Positions 15,302 to 23,349 of a DNA stretch of 26,650 nt are shown here, piece by piece; position 1 is the stretch's first letter; the number at the start of each line of letters is the position of its first letter. The position numbers and the translations under genes are program-made. Under the pieces are notes generated by a model. The model saw nothing but the letters and a program-made list of their open reading frames with translations, searched no databases and was not told the DNA's origin. Origin of the DNA: a virus; IMG/VR virus record IMGVR_UViG_3300031952_002857, positions 1 through 26,650 of that record. One strand, 5' to 3'.

Positions 15302-17022
15302 TGTCCGCTGTCAACCTGGGTTTTTACAACACGTCCACCTCTCGGACGAAGGTGCGGTTTCAGTTCTCCACGCACGCTGCTGCGGGTGGAAACGTCGCCC
15401 CGCTGAGTGGTTTCGAGGCGGCGGATCTTCGCATCTACAAAGCGGCGGATAGCGCTGCGTTCTCTGCGACACAACGCAGCAGCGCGATCGGAATCACGAT
15501 GACGTCTCCGTTTGATTCCCTAACGGGATTCCATGACGTCGTGATCGACCTGACCGACAATACTGACGCCGGATTCTATGGCGGCGGGTTCTTCTCGGTT
15601 GTGCTAGCCCCGGACACCGAGACCATCGACAGCCAAACGGTCACGGCCATCGTGTTGGCATACTTTGAGATCGGCGTGCCAGCAGTCAACGCGATTCAAT
15701 TTGGCGGAGACACGGTTACCGCTTCTGGCGGGGTCATCCCCGTTGACGTCGTGAAAATCTCGGGCGACTCGACCGCAGCGGACAACTCCGAATCATTCTT
15801 CGACGGGACCGGCTACGCGGGAACTAACAACGTCATTCCGAGCGTCACGACTGTGACGGGGAATGTCACAGGAACAATCGGCGGGCTGACTGCTGCTGCG
15901 CTTAAGAAGTTCTTCGACACGGACAGCACGACCGTATATTCTTCCGCAGTCGCAGGATCTGTCGTCAAGGAAATCGCGGACAACGCGGGCGGCGCAACTG
16001 CCAATCCGTTCCTCATGGCTTCCGGGACCATTGGCTCAACTGGCAACGACGCAACTCATCTCCACCTGACAGGGCTGACGTTCGGCGACGATGAGATTAA
16101 CGATTGCATGCTTGTGATTCGCGACGTTTCCGAAAGCGAGTATCACGCTCGCTGGGTTGCCGACTGGGCAGACACTGGAGATCTTGCGACGGTTGCAACT
16201 CTTCCGTTTACTCCGCAGAACGGGACGGACACTTACAAGCTTCTCGCGATTCGTAGGGACGTGACCGGCGGCAGTGGACTCGATGCGGCTGGCGTTCGTG
16301 CGGCCATCGGACTGGCCAGTGCTAATCTCGACACACAGCTTGACGCACTTCCAACGAATTCCGAATTGGCGACTGCGCTCGGCACGGCTGATGATGCTGT
16401 CTTGGCCGCTATCGCATCGCTCAACAACCTGTCGCAAGCGAACATCAGAACCGCCATAGGGCTTGGATCGGCAAATCTGGACACTCAACTCGATGCGCTA
16501 CCGACGAATGCGGAGCTGGCAACGGCGTTGGGAACTGCCGACGATGCGACACTCGCGGCTATCGCGGCTCTGAATAATCTGTCTCAAGCAAATATCAGAA
16601 CGGCTATCGGACTCGGGTCTGCGAACCTTGATACGCAACTTGCGGACCTTCCGACGAATTCCGAGCTGACGGCAGCGCTCGCGGGGATCTCACCGAACTT
16701 CTACGTTCACGAATTCGACTCAGGTTTCACGAGCACATCGGGTGTTGTGTGGAACGGTCTGTTCTCGCTCGCCAGTCGCGGCGAGTTCGTGAATATCTAC
16801 TCCGTTGACTCTACAGCAACGCTGGCTGTCTCTGTTGTGGAAAGCACGAGCGGCCTGGAACTGTTCGCGCTGACTGCGGCCACGGTTGGCAGCGATGGAC
16901 GCTGGAAGCTCACGAAGAATACTCCGAACTTCACGGCGGATCGTCTCTATCGATTCGAGTTCACTGCCGTAGTTCTGGGAGTGACTACCCACTACGAATC
17001 CTATGTTCCGGTGCATGGATGA
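15301..17022 (+). CDS. Tail fibre protein with 50-residue repeats
   Basis: This is a 573-aa fibre-like protein. Residues about 1-130 form a beta-rich head domain that may attach to the tail (FYNTSTSRTKVRFQFST, TGFHDVVIDLTDN). Residues about 135-330 are a low-complexity, glycine-, threonine- and valine-rich shaft. Residues about 331-460 contain 2.6 copies of a 50-aa helical repeat with AIGLGSANLDTQLDALPTN as core, likely a trimeric coiled-coil stalk. Residues about 465-573 are a beta-rich tip (FYVHEFDSGFTSTSGVVWNG, RLYRFEFTAVVLGVTTHYESY). Such repeats are common in phage fibres. Host recognition is the likely role. It overlaps the next gene by four bases. Confidence 0.75.
   Translation: MSAVNLGFYNTSTSRTKVRFQFSTHAAAGGNVAPLSGFEAADLRIYKAADSAAFSATQRSSAIGITMTSPFDSLTGFHDVVIDLTDNTDAGFYGGGFFSVVLAPDTETIDSQTVTAIVLAYFEIGVPAVNAIQFGGDTVTASGGVIPVDVVKISGDSTAADNSESFFDGTGYAGTNNVIPSVTTVTGNVTGTIGGLTAAALKKFFDTDSTTVYSSAVAGSVVKEIADNAGGATANPFLMASGTIGSTGNDATHLHLTGLTFGDDEINDCMLVIRDVSESEYHARWVADWADTGDLATVATLPFTPQNGTDTYKLLAIRRDVTGGSGLDAAGVRAAIGLASANLDTQLDALPTNSELATALGTADDAVLAAIASLNNLSQANIRTAIGLGSANLDTQLDALPTNAELATALGTADDATLAAIAALNNLSQANIRTAIGLGSANLDTQLADLPTNSELTAALAGISPNFYVHEFDSGFTSTSGVVWNGLFSLASRGEFVNIYSVDSTATLAVSVVESTSGLELFALTAATVGSDGRWKLTKNTPNFTADRLYRFEFTAVVLGVTTHYESYVPVHG
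16294..16680 (+). repeat. Fibre repeat, 150-nt period, 2.6 copies
   Basis: Copies start at 16294, 16444 and 16594, exactly 150 bp apart, and encode nearly identical 50-aa units; the third stops after about 29 residues. At DNA level the copies differ mainly at synonymous positions: 8 of 12 codons for NLDTQLDALPTN differ between copies 1 and 2. The protein repeat is therefore kept while the DNA repeat has been broken up. Confidence 0.9.
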
Positions 17023-17708
17023 GACTCCGCAGCAAACGCACAATCCGCTCGCATCGCCCCTTCGAAGGACAGGGGGCTAGCCTGTACCGTGACGGTGAGT
17101 TTCGCCATTTGCGGTTGTGGTCCGGCATGTTTCTGCCGGGCGCTGAATCAACCATCGGCGGCAATAACGTCCAGAAGACCGCCCGCATCGACTTCGTTAC
17201 AGATCCCACAAATCAGTTTCTGGTCGATACGACCGCACTTGCGAATACGACCGTCGAGTTCCAGGTCAGGACGTTCAAGGATGATGTTGAGAACGAATCG
17301 AACTTCCGGCCACTCACGTTGTCGTTTGATGGGGATGGGGAGGATGTGACGTCGATTGTCGGGCGCGGGGTTCTGCTCAGCATTGAGATCCGTGCGGCTG
17401 GCATTGTCCGGCTTCGCTTCCGATGGGTTGCCGACCGATCCGGATTACAGCCAACTTCGTTCCTTGCAATCCGCACTGCTGGTCCGTCCAGTCCCGCGAA
17501 TGCAACCGTGACCGACAGCGACGGAGAGACACTGCAATCAGGCTACTACGAAATAGACACCCCGGCGCTGCTGGACTCGGCTCCCTACACCTACAAGCTG
17601 CAAGCCAAGAATGGTTCTGCAACGCTCGACTTCATCACCGGCATCACATTCACCGCAGACGCCACGGGACCAACCGCCCCGACTCATGGGAGCGTCGAAA
17701 TCATATGA
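17019..17708 (+). CDS. Beta-rich tail-tip protein
   Basis: This 229-aa protein starts inside the end of the fibre gene (ATGA overlap) with a very basic head (MRLRSKRTIRSHRPFEGQG). It continues with strands (LRLWSGMFLPGAESTIGG, NTTVEFQVRTFKDDVENES, VRLRFRWVADRSGL, APYTYKLQAKNGSATLDFI). The last 90 residues read like one immunoglobulin-like domain. No family is recognised. Location between the fibre and the large hub gene suggests a tip or fibre-base protein. Its stop overlaps the next gene by four bases. Confidence 0.5.
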   Translation: MRLRSKRTIRSHRPFEGQGASLYRDGEFRHLRLWSGMFLPGAESTIGGNNVQKTARIDFVTDPTNQFLVDTTALANTTVEFQVRTFKDDVENESNFRPLTLSFDGDGEDVTSIVGRGVLLSIEIRAAGIVRLRFRWVADRSGLQPTSFLAIRTAGPSSPANATVTDSDGETLQSGYYEIDTPALLDSAPYTYKLQAKNGSATLDFITGITFTADATGPTAPTHGSVEII

Positions 17709-19735
17709 GCGAAACCGCACCCGCAAACCCGCTTCAGTTGACCGCCAAGAGGCCGCGCAGGCCCGTCGTGCGTGTGTCTACAGACGGCACGAATCCCACA
17801 GAAGCGAATGAGGCAGACTTTCTCCAGGCAATGGAGATCCGGCACGTTTCCGGTTCTTCACTCATGGATACGTGCGAACTCTTCTGGGACATCGGAAAGA
17901 CCGGGCGGCGTGTCGTAGACCTGACTTCGCCAATTGGCTGGAACTTCCGCGTGGAAGTCTGGTTGCCAAATCAAGATGGCGAAGTCGAGGACGTAGACGG
18001 GAAGCTCGTGGGAACGCTCCTACATTGGGGCGAGGTGTCAATCCAGCAGATGACGATACGCGGCGGCAACAACGGCACGGAGGGGATGGCCCTGACGTCT
18101 CGCGTGGAACCGCGACACTTTGGAAAGATCCTACTCGGGCAAGTTGTCTGCGATCCCACATTCACGCTGCGGCAGCAAGATACCGAAGTCGTATTCAATC
18201 CGCTCTACAACTACGACAACAAAGTACGCGGCAACATGAGCAGCCGCCGAGAACCTGTAGAGCCGGAGCTTGGCAAGAATTGGTACAACGTCTTTGTAGA
18301 TCCTTCGTCGGCAGATTCTGGGCCAGCGGTCACAAGCAATCGCGGGCAAACCGCTTCGCTCTGGAAGATGGCCGATGCCGTCAAGTATCTGTGCTACACG
18401 CTGAACGGCGAAGAAAAGTGCATCGACAATCCGACCGTGAGGCAGATCGAAGATGCTTTGGGGGACATTGCAGCGGCCACGACGGCCAATCCCGGCGAAG
18501 TGATCCACCGCTCTCCAGAGTTGCGAAACTTCAAGGTCAAGCGCGGCGAGTATCTCCCCAAGGTTCTCGACCAGCTCTTGCAGCCGCACGGCTTCGACTG
18601 GTGTCTGGTTCCAACCACAAAGAAGGATTCCACCAACCGACTGCAAATCAAGCTCTACAAATTCGGTGAGGGAGACCAGAAGGACGTCTACCTGCAAAAG
18701 CCCGGCGAAGAACTCGACTTGGCGAAGTCGAATGTTCTCAACTACGACGGATCAATTAACGTCGCAGACTTGGCGAACAAGGTCATTTGCCAGGGCGACT
18801 TCATCGAGCGTGAGGTCACGGTCGAACTGTACCGAGCATGGCCGGAAGCTGACGACGGCATGAATGAGGTCGAACTCAGCAAGAAGACGCTAACGGATCA
18901 GTCGAAGCGTTTCGTCTGGCGCAAGTGGGTGCTGAACGAAGCGGGCGACTACACGGGACTACGGCACACGACATTCCCGATCCCGACATGGTTTTCCGTG
19001 TCCAGCTTCCTTGGCGATGCGAGCGTCATCAAGCGGCGGAAGTTTCACGACTGCCTTGCCTACGATCCGGACAAGAAACGCCGAGATCCCGTCATTGAAT
19101 TCCTAAACCCAACTCCGGACGAAGGGGCGGTGCCGAAGTGGGAGCGGGTTACTGATTCCTGCCATCTTCTCGAACACGAGTGTGGCGTGATGTTCGATGA
19201 GGACCAGCCACCGACGAAGCTGGTGTCGCTGGGAAACGATGCACGCATCCGAGTGACCGGCACAATTCGAGGAGATACCCGCGTCACTGGCACGGCAGAA
19301 CTTAGCCCGAATTCCCCGAACGCCAACGAAGTCATTTTGTATCTGGACGTGCATGACATCTTCTCGGACAGACTGGTTCAGAAGGTTGGCGACTATGCGT
19401 CATCGCTGGCCGCGAACAGCGCAGGCAGCGACGAGAAGGACGACACGGTTCCAATCCAGAAGTATGCAGAGGCAGTCCGCAAGCAAGAGGATGCCGCACG
19501 GCTTACCGCCAGCTTCGTGCTTCATGGATTGCACCCTGATTACGAAATCGGCCAGATCGTGACGAAGATCGACGGCAGAAACATTTCGTTCAACCGTTAC
19601 AACCCAGCGCAGGATGCGAAGAAGTTTCTCCAGATCGTGGCGGTAACTCACGATCCGCAAGCCCAGACAACCACGCTTCAGGTTGATTCGCTCGAACTGA
19701 AGAAAAAAGACATGGACACAGGATTCGCATACTGA
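17705..19735 (+). CDS. Large baseplate hub or tail-tip protein
   Basis: This 676-aa protein is the largest tail gene after the capsid fusion and the hub candidate. It starts MSETAPANPLQLTAKRPRRPVV. It has a beta-rich N-terminal half with a segment like gpJ/gp27-type hub domains (GKLVGTLLHWGEVSIQQMTIRGG, KVLDQLLQPHGFDWCLVP) and a long charged middle. The C-terminus contains EIGQIVTKIDGRNISFNRYN, which resembles late hub strands. ATG 17705 overlaps the previous stop (ATGA); an upstream in-frame ATG at 17423 lies in the previous gene. Hub identity is inferred from size, place and the mixed beta pattern, with no catalytic domain visible. Confidence 0.55.
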   Translation: MSETAPANPLQLTAKRPRRPVVRVSTDGTNPTEANEADFLQAMEIRHVSGSSLMDTCELFWDIGKTGRRVVDLTSPIGWNFRVEVWLPNQDGEVEDVDGKLVGTLLHWGEVSIQQMTIRGGNNGTEGMALTSRVEPRHFGKILLGQVVCDPTFTLRQQDTEVVFNPLYNYDNKVRGNMSSRREPVEPELGKNWYNVFVDPSSADSGPAVTSNRGQTASLWKMADAVKYLCYTLNGEEKCIDNPTVRQIEDALGDIAAATTANPGEVIHRSPELRNFKVKRGEYLPKVLDQLLQPHGFDWCLVPTTKKDSTNRLQIKLYKFGEGDQKDVYLQKPGEELDLAKSNVLNYDGSINVADLANKVICQGDFIEREVTVELYRAWPEADDGMNEVELSKKTLTDQSKRFVWRKWVLNEAGDYTGLRHTTFPIPTWFSVSSFLGDASVIKRRKFHDCLAYDPDKKRRDPVIEFLNPTPDEGAVPKWERVTDSCHLLEHECGVMFDEDQPPTKLVSLGNDARIRVTGTIRGDTRVTGTAELSPNSPNANEVILYLDVHDIFSDRLVQKVGDYASSLAANSAGSDEKDDTVPIQKYAEAVRKQEDAARLTASFVLHGLHPDYEIGQIVTKIDGRNISFNRYNPAQDAKKFLQIVAVTHDPQAQTTTLQVDSLELKKKDMDTGFAY

Positions 19736-20991
19736 TGAGCCAACAAGACCGAACGAACAAGAGAATGCTCGGGGATCGGATCGAAGGCACTGCTGGGATT
19801 CCCGGTCAGTTCTTCGTGACGAAGGCGGGACCTGGATCGACGCCTTATCCCGCCGACGGACTGACTCCGCCGACGAATGTTTATTACGCCGAGAAGGTGG
19901 TGAATGTGCGGTTTGCTCGGGCGGCCGGGGCGCAGTTAGTGGAGTTTGACCGCACTGGTTATCACGATTTCGTCTGCAACCTAGAGCCGAAGAAATATAT
20001 CGAGAATCCCTCTCTGATTCTTGGTTTCGGTATGTGCGGTCGATGGTGGACAATCGATAAGGTTCCCGGCCAGTTTGTCACCCATCGAAAGTATGGCACG
20101 GACGGTACGCTGCTGTGGAGCAAAGACCACGGCGCGACAGTCCACGACATTACATATGACGCTGACGGGAATGTCTATGTGATGGGGCTGGAGGCGGCGG
20201 ACGGCAACTACGTTCGGAAATACAGTGGCGACGGGGCTCTGTTACTGTCGATCCCACGAGGAACGCACGGTGTATTCACTGACGGCAGCTCTGCGGGCAT
20301 CGTCGTTGATAGCGCCGGAAATATCCTGGTGCTAGGAAGCGAAACGGTGAGGAAGTACAGCAGCACCGGCTCTCTGGTGTGGGAGACTGGTGGCGTGTTC
20401 GGCGGCGGGATAGCGCTGGCCACGGGGGATGGATTCTATTTGAGCGGAAGCGGCGGCGCTGCTGGAGACCTGTCTCTTTGGAACTCTTCTGGAGCATTTG
20501 TTCGCTATGCCTCTGGTGGACACGGCTCTGCTGGAAGTAGAGTCAGTAGCCGCGTGAGCGAATCAACAGTCATGAGTTCCAGCTCTGGTCGCTGGAATGC
20601 TGATCTAACGACGAAGTTTTCAACCTACAGCAACAGCGAGTCATATGGCATTGACCACACCGGATCGTCAACATGGTATGCGAGGCTTGGCGGCGGCTCC
20701 GTGAACTCGTGCTCAAAATGGACCGTGAATTTCGGATTCCCGTCAACATTCGACCAAGACTGGAACGTCGCCCAGCGTGGGACGGGCATCCTTGAGTATG
20801 ACATCTCCCTATTCGACTCGGGAAACTCAAAGGTGCTCGTCTGCGGGGATCGACACAGCAACATCACGCATCAGGCTCGCGATTCAGACACGGGGGGGCT
20901 GATTTGGGAGAAAGACCACAAGGGGCGAGTGTATTGCTGTGCGGGGGCGACAGGAAGCGTCGTGATTGGCGGGGAAAGAATTGCCGAGTAG
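19735..20991 (+). CDS. Tail-tip protein with beta-propeller-like repeats
   Basis: This 418-aa protein is the last gene of the tail operon. Residues about 115-330 contain repeated blade-like strands of the form KYGTDGTLLWSKDHG, DITYDADGNVYVMG, VRKYSGDGALLLS, IVVDSAGNILVLG and VRKYSSTGSLVWE. This is the signature of NHL/PQQ-type propellers, in which an aspartate-glycine turn precedes each strand. Such domains bind surfaces or glycans, so a role in host contact is likely. The N-terminal 110 residues appear to be the attachment module (FFVTKAGPGSTPYPADG). It overlaps the hub gene by one base (TGATG) and ends one base before a converging gene. Confidence 0.65.
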   Translation: MSQQDRTNKRMLGDRIEGTAGIPGQFFVTKAGPGSTPYPADGLTPPTNVYYAEKVVNVRFARAAGAQLVEFDRTGYHDFVCNLEPKKYIENPSLILGFGMCGRWWTIDKVPGQFVTHRKYGTDGTLLWSKDHGATVHDITYDADGNVYVMGLEAADGNYVRKYSGDGALLLSIPRGTHGVFTDGSSAGIVVDSAGNILVLGSETVRKYSSTGSLVWETGGVFGGGIALATGDGFYLSGSGGAAGDLSLWNSSGAFVRYASGGHGSAGSRVSSRVSESTVMSSSSGRWNADLTTKFSTYSNSESYGIDHTGSSTWYARLGGGSVNSCSKWTVNFGFPSTFDQDWNVAQRGTGILEYDISLFDSGNSKVLVCGDRHSNITHQARDSDTGGLIWEKDHKGRVYCCAGATGSVVIGGERIAE

Positions 20992-20992
20992 C

Positions 20993-21598
20993 CTACTTCA
21001 CTTTCACGCCGGGGGGAATCGCCGTGGGATTCTGCTGGGGCGGAACCGCCTTGCGATCCGCTTCAGTTGTCTCCTTTTGCACGTTCTTCATTTTTCCGGT
21101 TACTGGATCGATCTCCCTGACTATCGTGTAAGACTTTCGCTTCACCGGCTGTTGAGCAATCGCCTTGGTATCTTCCTTCACTTCCGGAGGAGGCTCCGGA
21201 TAAGTGACCCTCTTCTCTTTCAGATCACGTTGACGCTTCTGAAATTCCTTGCGGAACTCTTCCTGTGTCTGCAAATTGAATCGCTTCATCGGCACAGCAA
21301 AGAGGTGCATCTGCTTCACGGGAATCGCACCGACGGTTGGCGCAGCGTCCACGCCAAAAACATAGGTGCCATTCTTGATCGTCACGAAGCGGGCTTGAAA
21401 GTTCGAGAACCCTCCCTGGTCTGTCATGATCCACAGCTTATACGGCCCGAACTGCTCGTGATACTTGACGGGGATCGTCCCCAGCGACGATGAGCGCGAA
21501 GACAGCTTGCGGATCGTGTCGTCCATCTTCAGGCGGTCAAAGTTGTCATCCGCCGCAGCCACCCCGCAAAGCCCCAACAATATCACGAGCGTTCGCAT
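20993..21598 (-). CDS. Secreted protein with weak SHD1-like domain (possible lysogenic-conversion gene)
   Basis: The 201-aa product begins MRTLVILLGLCGVAAADD, a typical signal peptide with cleavage after the AxA. Residues about 50-110 (KLWIMTDQGGFSNFQARFV, then FGVDAAPTVGAIPVKQMHLF) weakly resemble the SHD1 domain frequent in planctomycete secreted proteins. A long charged helix (EEFRKEFQKRQRDLKEK) and a proline-rich C-terminus follow. The start was moved to M 21598 because AAGGG lies upstream at the proper distance; an upstream in-frame ATG would add ten non-signal residues. The gene converges on the tail operon with one base between stops and sits where lambda carries lom/bor, so a cargo role is possible. 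Confidence 0.65.
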   Translation of the reverse strand: MRTLVILLGLCGVAAADDNFDRLKMDDTIRKLSSRSSSLGTIPVKYHEQFGPYKLWIMTDQGGFSNFQARFVTIKNGTYVFGVDAAPTVGAIPVKQMHLFAVPMKRFNLQTQEEFRKEFQKRQRDLKEKRVTYPEPPPEVKEDTKAIAQQPVKRKSYTIVREIDPVTGKMKNVQKETTEADRKAVPPQQNPTAIPPGVKVK

Positions 21599-21826
21599 CT
21601 GCTTACCCTTTGTGAATCCAACTGCCACTGGAAGGATTATCGACCATCAGGCTACACCGTTCCCAATGTGCAACGCAAGAGGAGTGAGGTTCAAAAAATC
21701 CCTCCCGTGTCCACCTACTTTCCAGTTGCATCGCGCACTGAACCGACGTACAGTATCCGCATAAGGGATCGGGCAGCGTCTCATGGATCGGCAGACACCT
21801 CGCATCGGACTGGGTTCCGGCCACCA

Positions 21827-22180
21827 TCATTGCGGGCGGGTTCTGCTCAATTCGTCAGTCACGAGCAGATAGGTATGATTCCCATGCCGAACTGACCCCG
21901 CTGGGCGATCGGCTCCGATAGCATCCTTCTCCTCCTCCAGCTCCACGAGCCGAGCCTGGATTGTGGTTGCCCGCTTGAAGTCCCCGGCCTTGGTCGCGGT
22001 CTTCAGCAAATCCCGATACCCCTTGAGCCGCTTCTCGTTCGCCACTTTTTTCAATTTTGTCGCGTCAGTATCCGCTTTCTGAGCAACTGTCTGGTAAGAA
22101 GACTCGAGAAGTTTCGCGGCAGGATCCTCAACGGGGTCCGCGGCAATCATGGCGAGAGAGAGAAGCAGGGCATATCGCAT
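21827..22180 (-). CDS. Short secreted protein, possibly a truncated lectin-type protein
   Basis: The 117-aa product has a signal peptide (MRYALLLSLAMIAADP) and a charged helical middle (TKLKKVANEKRLKGYRDLLK, KRATTIQARLVELEEEKDA). It ends HGNHTYLLVTDELSRTRPQ. The phrase GNHTYLLVTDELS resembles the first strand of a C-type lectin fold in planctomycete proteins, but the gene stops there, so the lectin domain seems to be missing. AGAGGA upstream of M 22180 supports the start; an upstream ATG at 22249 has no such site. The next 200 bases hold no clean reading frame that would complete the domain. It may be a broken relative of an envelope protein. Confidence 0.5.
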   Translation of the reverse strand: MRYALLLSLAMIAADPVEDPAAKLLESSYQTVAQKADTDATKLKKVANEKRLKGYRDLLKTATKAGDFKRATTIQARLVELEEEKDAIGADRPAGSVRHGNHTYLLVTDELSRTRPQ

Positions 22181-22303
22181 GGGTATTCCTCTGAGTATTT
22201 GTGACGGGAATCTCAACACCAGCAGAATCGAGAACGTGGAAAGTGTCAAGCAGGTTCACACCTGCACCCAAACCTGTCCACCTAAATTCCTCCCCGAATC
22301 CCC

Positions 22304-22332
22304 TTGCACCCGCCCCGCCCGCGCGGCATAAT
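22304..22332 (+). promoter_or_regulatory. Weak plus-strand promoter candidate
   Basis: TTGCAC (22304-22309) and CATAAT (22327-22332) are separated by 17 bases. The spacer is very GC-rich, which would hinder melting. It could serve the small ORF at 22704, but it remains tentative. Confidence 0.25.
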
Positions 22333-22462
22333 CTGAACATGCGTGCAGTAGCTGTTCGCGGGGCATGACCGCGGCTGACTTGCCAGTGCAAGCCGATCCA
22401 GGGCGGGTCGCGACCAGATTGACCTCTCTCAATTCTGGTTCCCCTTCCAGCGGAATTCTAGG

Positions 22463-22499
22463 TGCCACACGGTTTGTGGCAATTCCACACGGTTTGTGG
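22463..22499. repeat. Two tandem CCACACGGTTTGTGG dyads
   Basis: The 15-mer CCACACGGTTTGTGG occurs at 22465-22479 and 22485-22499, a 20-bp step, close to two helical turns. Each is an inverted repeat (CCACA/TGTGG around CGGTT). The first extends to TGCCACA/TGTGGCA. This pattern suits cooperative binding of a dimeric regulator, or a partition or recombination protein site. Confidence 0.7.
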
Positions 22500-22703
22500 T
22501 TCCCCATTTTCAGGAACATTCACTGTGCTTTGTCGTTTGCTCGTTTTGCTGTCGCTGTTCCGGCCCGTGCTGGAATTCGAAGCGGTTCCCGTTGCCGTAC
22601 GTGAAGTAGGACGCTGAAGTTTACATGCAGGCACAAGACGGCCTGCACACCGCGCCTGCGGGGTCTTCCGGGGCAGATTTGAGCCGATGCCAAAGGCTGA
22701 ATG

Positions 22704-23003
22704 ATGAAACTTAGAAAGAGATCGAACAAGACCGCCGCCGGGACGTGGCGGGTTGCTGTAATTGAGACTGGCAGGGGATGGCGCCCCGCGATGTATGACG
22801 AATGGCCAATTAAGGGCCGAGTGCAGATCATTCACCAGGCGGAAACCTATTCCATCGCCGTGGGGATGTTGCTGCATTTCAACCACCGCAGGATCTCCCA
22901 GGGGCTGCGATCCGGGCTATGGGCGGTCATCCTGAACCCTGAGGCATGTCTCCGGGTTGGCGAGCCATGCTATCGCGGAATGCCGCTGTATGATGCGGGG
23001 TGA
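22704..23003 (+). CDS. Small unrecognised ORF before the attachment region
   Basis: This 99-aa product starts MKLRKRSNKTAAGTWRVAVI and continues with WRPAMYDEWPIKGRVQIIH and SIAVGMLLHFNHRR. The sequence looks protein-like, with alternating strands and an aromatic core, and it lacks the arginine-serine-rich look of shadow frames. ATG 22704 has AAAGG at 22692-22696; an ATG at 22701 is too close. Nothing indicates function. It lies between the conversion-type genes and attP, where phages often keep accessory genes. Confidence 0.5.
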   Translation: MKLRKRSNKTAAGTWRVAVIETGRGWRPAMYDEWPIKGRVQIIHQAETYSIAVGMLLHFNHRRISQGLRSGLWAVILNPEACLRVGEPCYRGMPLYDAG

Positions 23004-23026
23004 GTTGCTGACGTGTTATCCACCGG

Positions 23027-23086
23027 CCAAAAAGATTACGCACCATTTGCACCAAATAGCGCAAAGTCGGTGCGTAAGTCTTTTGG
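23027..23086. repeat. 18-bp imperfect inverted repeat over the integrase promoter
   Basis: CCAAAAAGATTACGCACC (23027-23044) and GGTGCGTAAGTCTTTTGG (23069-23086) form an inverted repeat with three mismatches. The central TTACGCACC/GGTGCGTAA arms are perfect. The right arm overlaps the -35 box (23083-23088), so a bound protein would block or regulate the integrase promoter. It may also serve as a recombinase arm site. Confidence 0.7.
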
Positions 23087-23110
23087 CAATTCTGTCAAAT
23101 CTGCTATAAT
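23083..23110 (+). promoter_or_regulatory. Strong sigma70-like promoter for the integrase
   Basis: TTGGCA (23083-23088), a 16-base spacer, then a perfect TATAAT (23105-23110). Transcription would start near 23117 and read through the attachment core into the integrase gene at 23350. Integration would then change what lies upstream of the gene. Confidence 0.65.
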
Positions 23111-23172
23111 CGAAACCTAGTTTTGTTCATTCCTGTCTTACGCCACAACAGGTTACGTTCAATGTACGCTGT

Positions 23173-23215
<43 letters not shown>

Positions 23216-23349
23216 TTCGCATTACGACGATTCGCGTGGTTGGAATGCACCAATCCACGCACCAATCAGCTTGTTTCCACTCTCTTTCTGGGTAGAGTCT
23301 CGGCTATCTGGCTGGCGAATTCCGCTGGCCTTACGCCTGGAGACCACCC

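Larger units (their letters stand above)
22181..22703. other. Intergenic stretch with promoter and dyad elements
   Basis: No convincing gene is visible here. It holds a minus-strand TTGACA box (22244-22249) with an adjacent palindrome GCAGGT tcac ACCTGC (22250-22265), possibly the upstream control of the secreted-protein genes. It also holds a weak plus-strand promoter (22304-22332) and two CCACACGGTTTGTGG dyads (22463-22499). ORF-like frames here on either strand lack ribosome sites and domain-like sequence. Confidence 0.5.

Noticed and set aside
22458-22886. Minus-strand 142-codon ORF
   Set aside because: The product is proline- and serine-rich without pattern and lies opposite the better small ORF at 22704, so it is probably a shadow frame.
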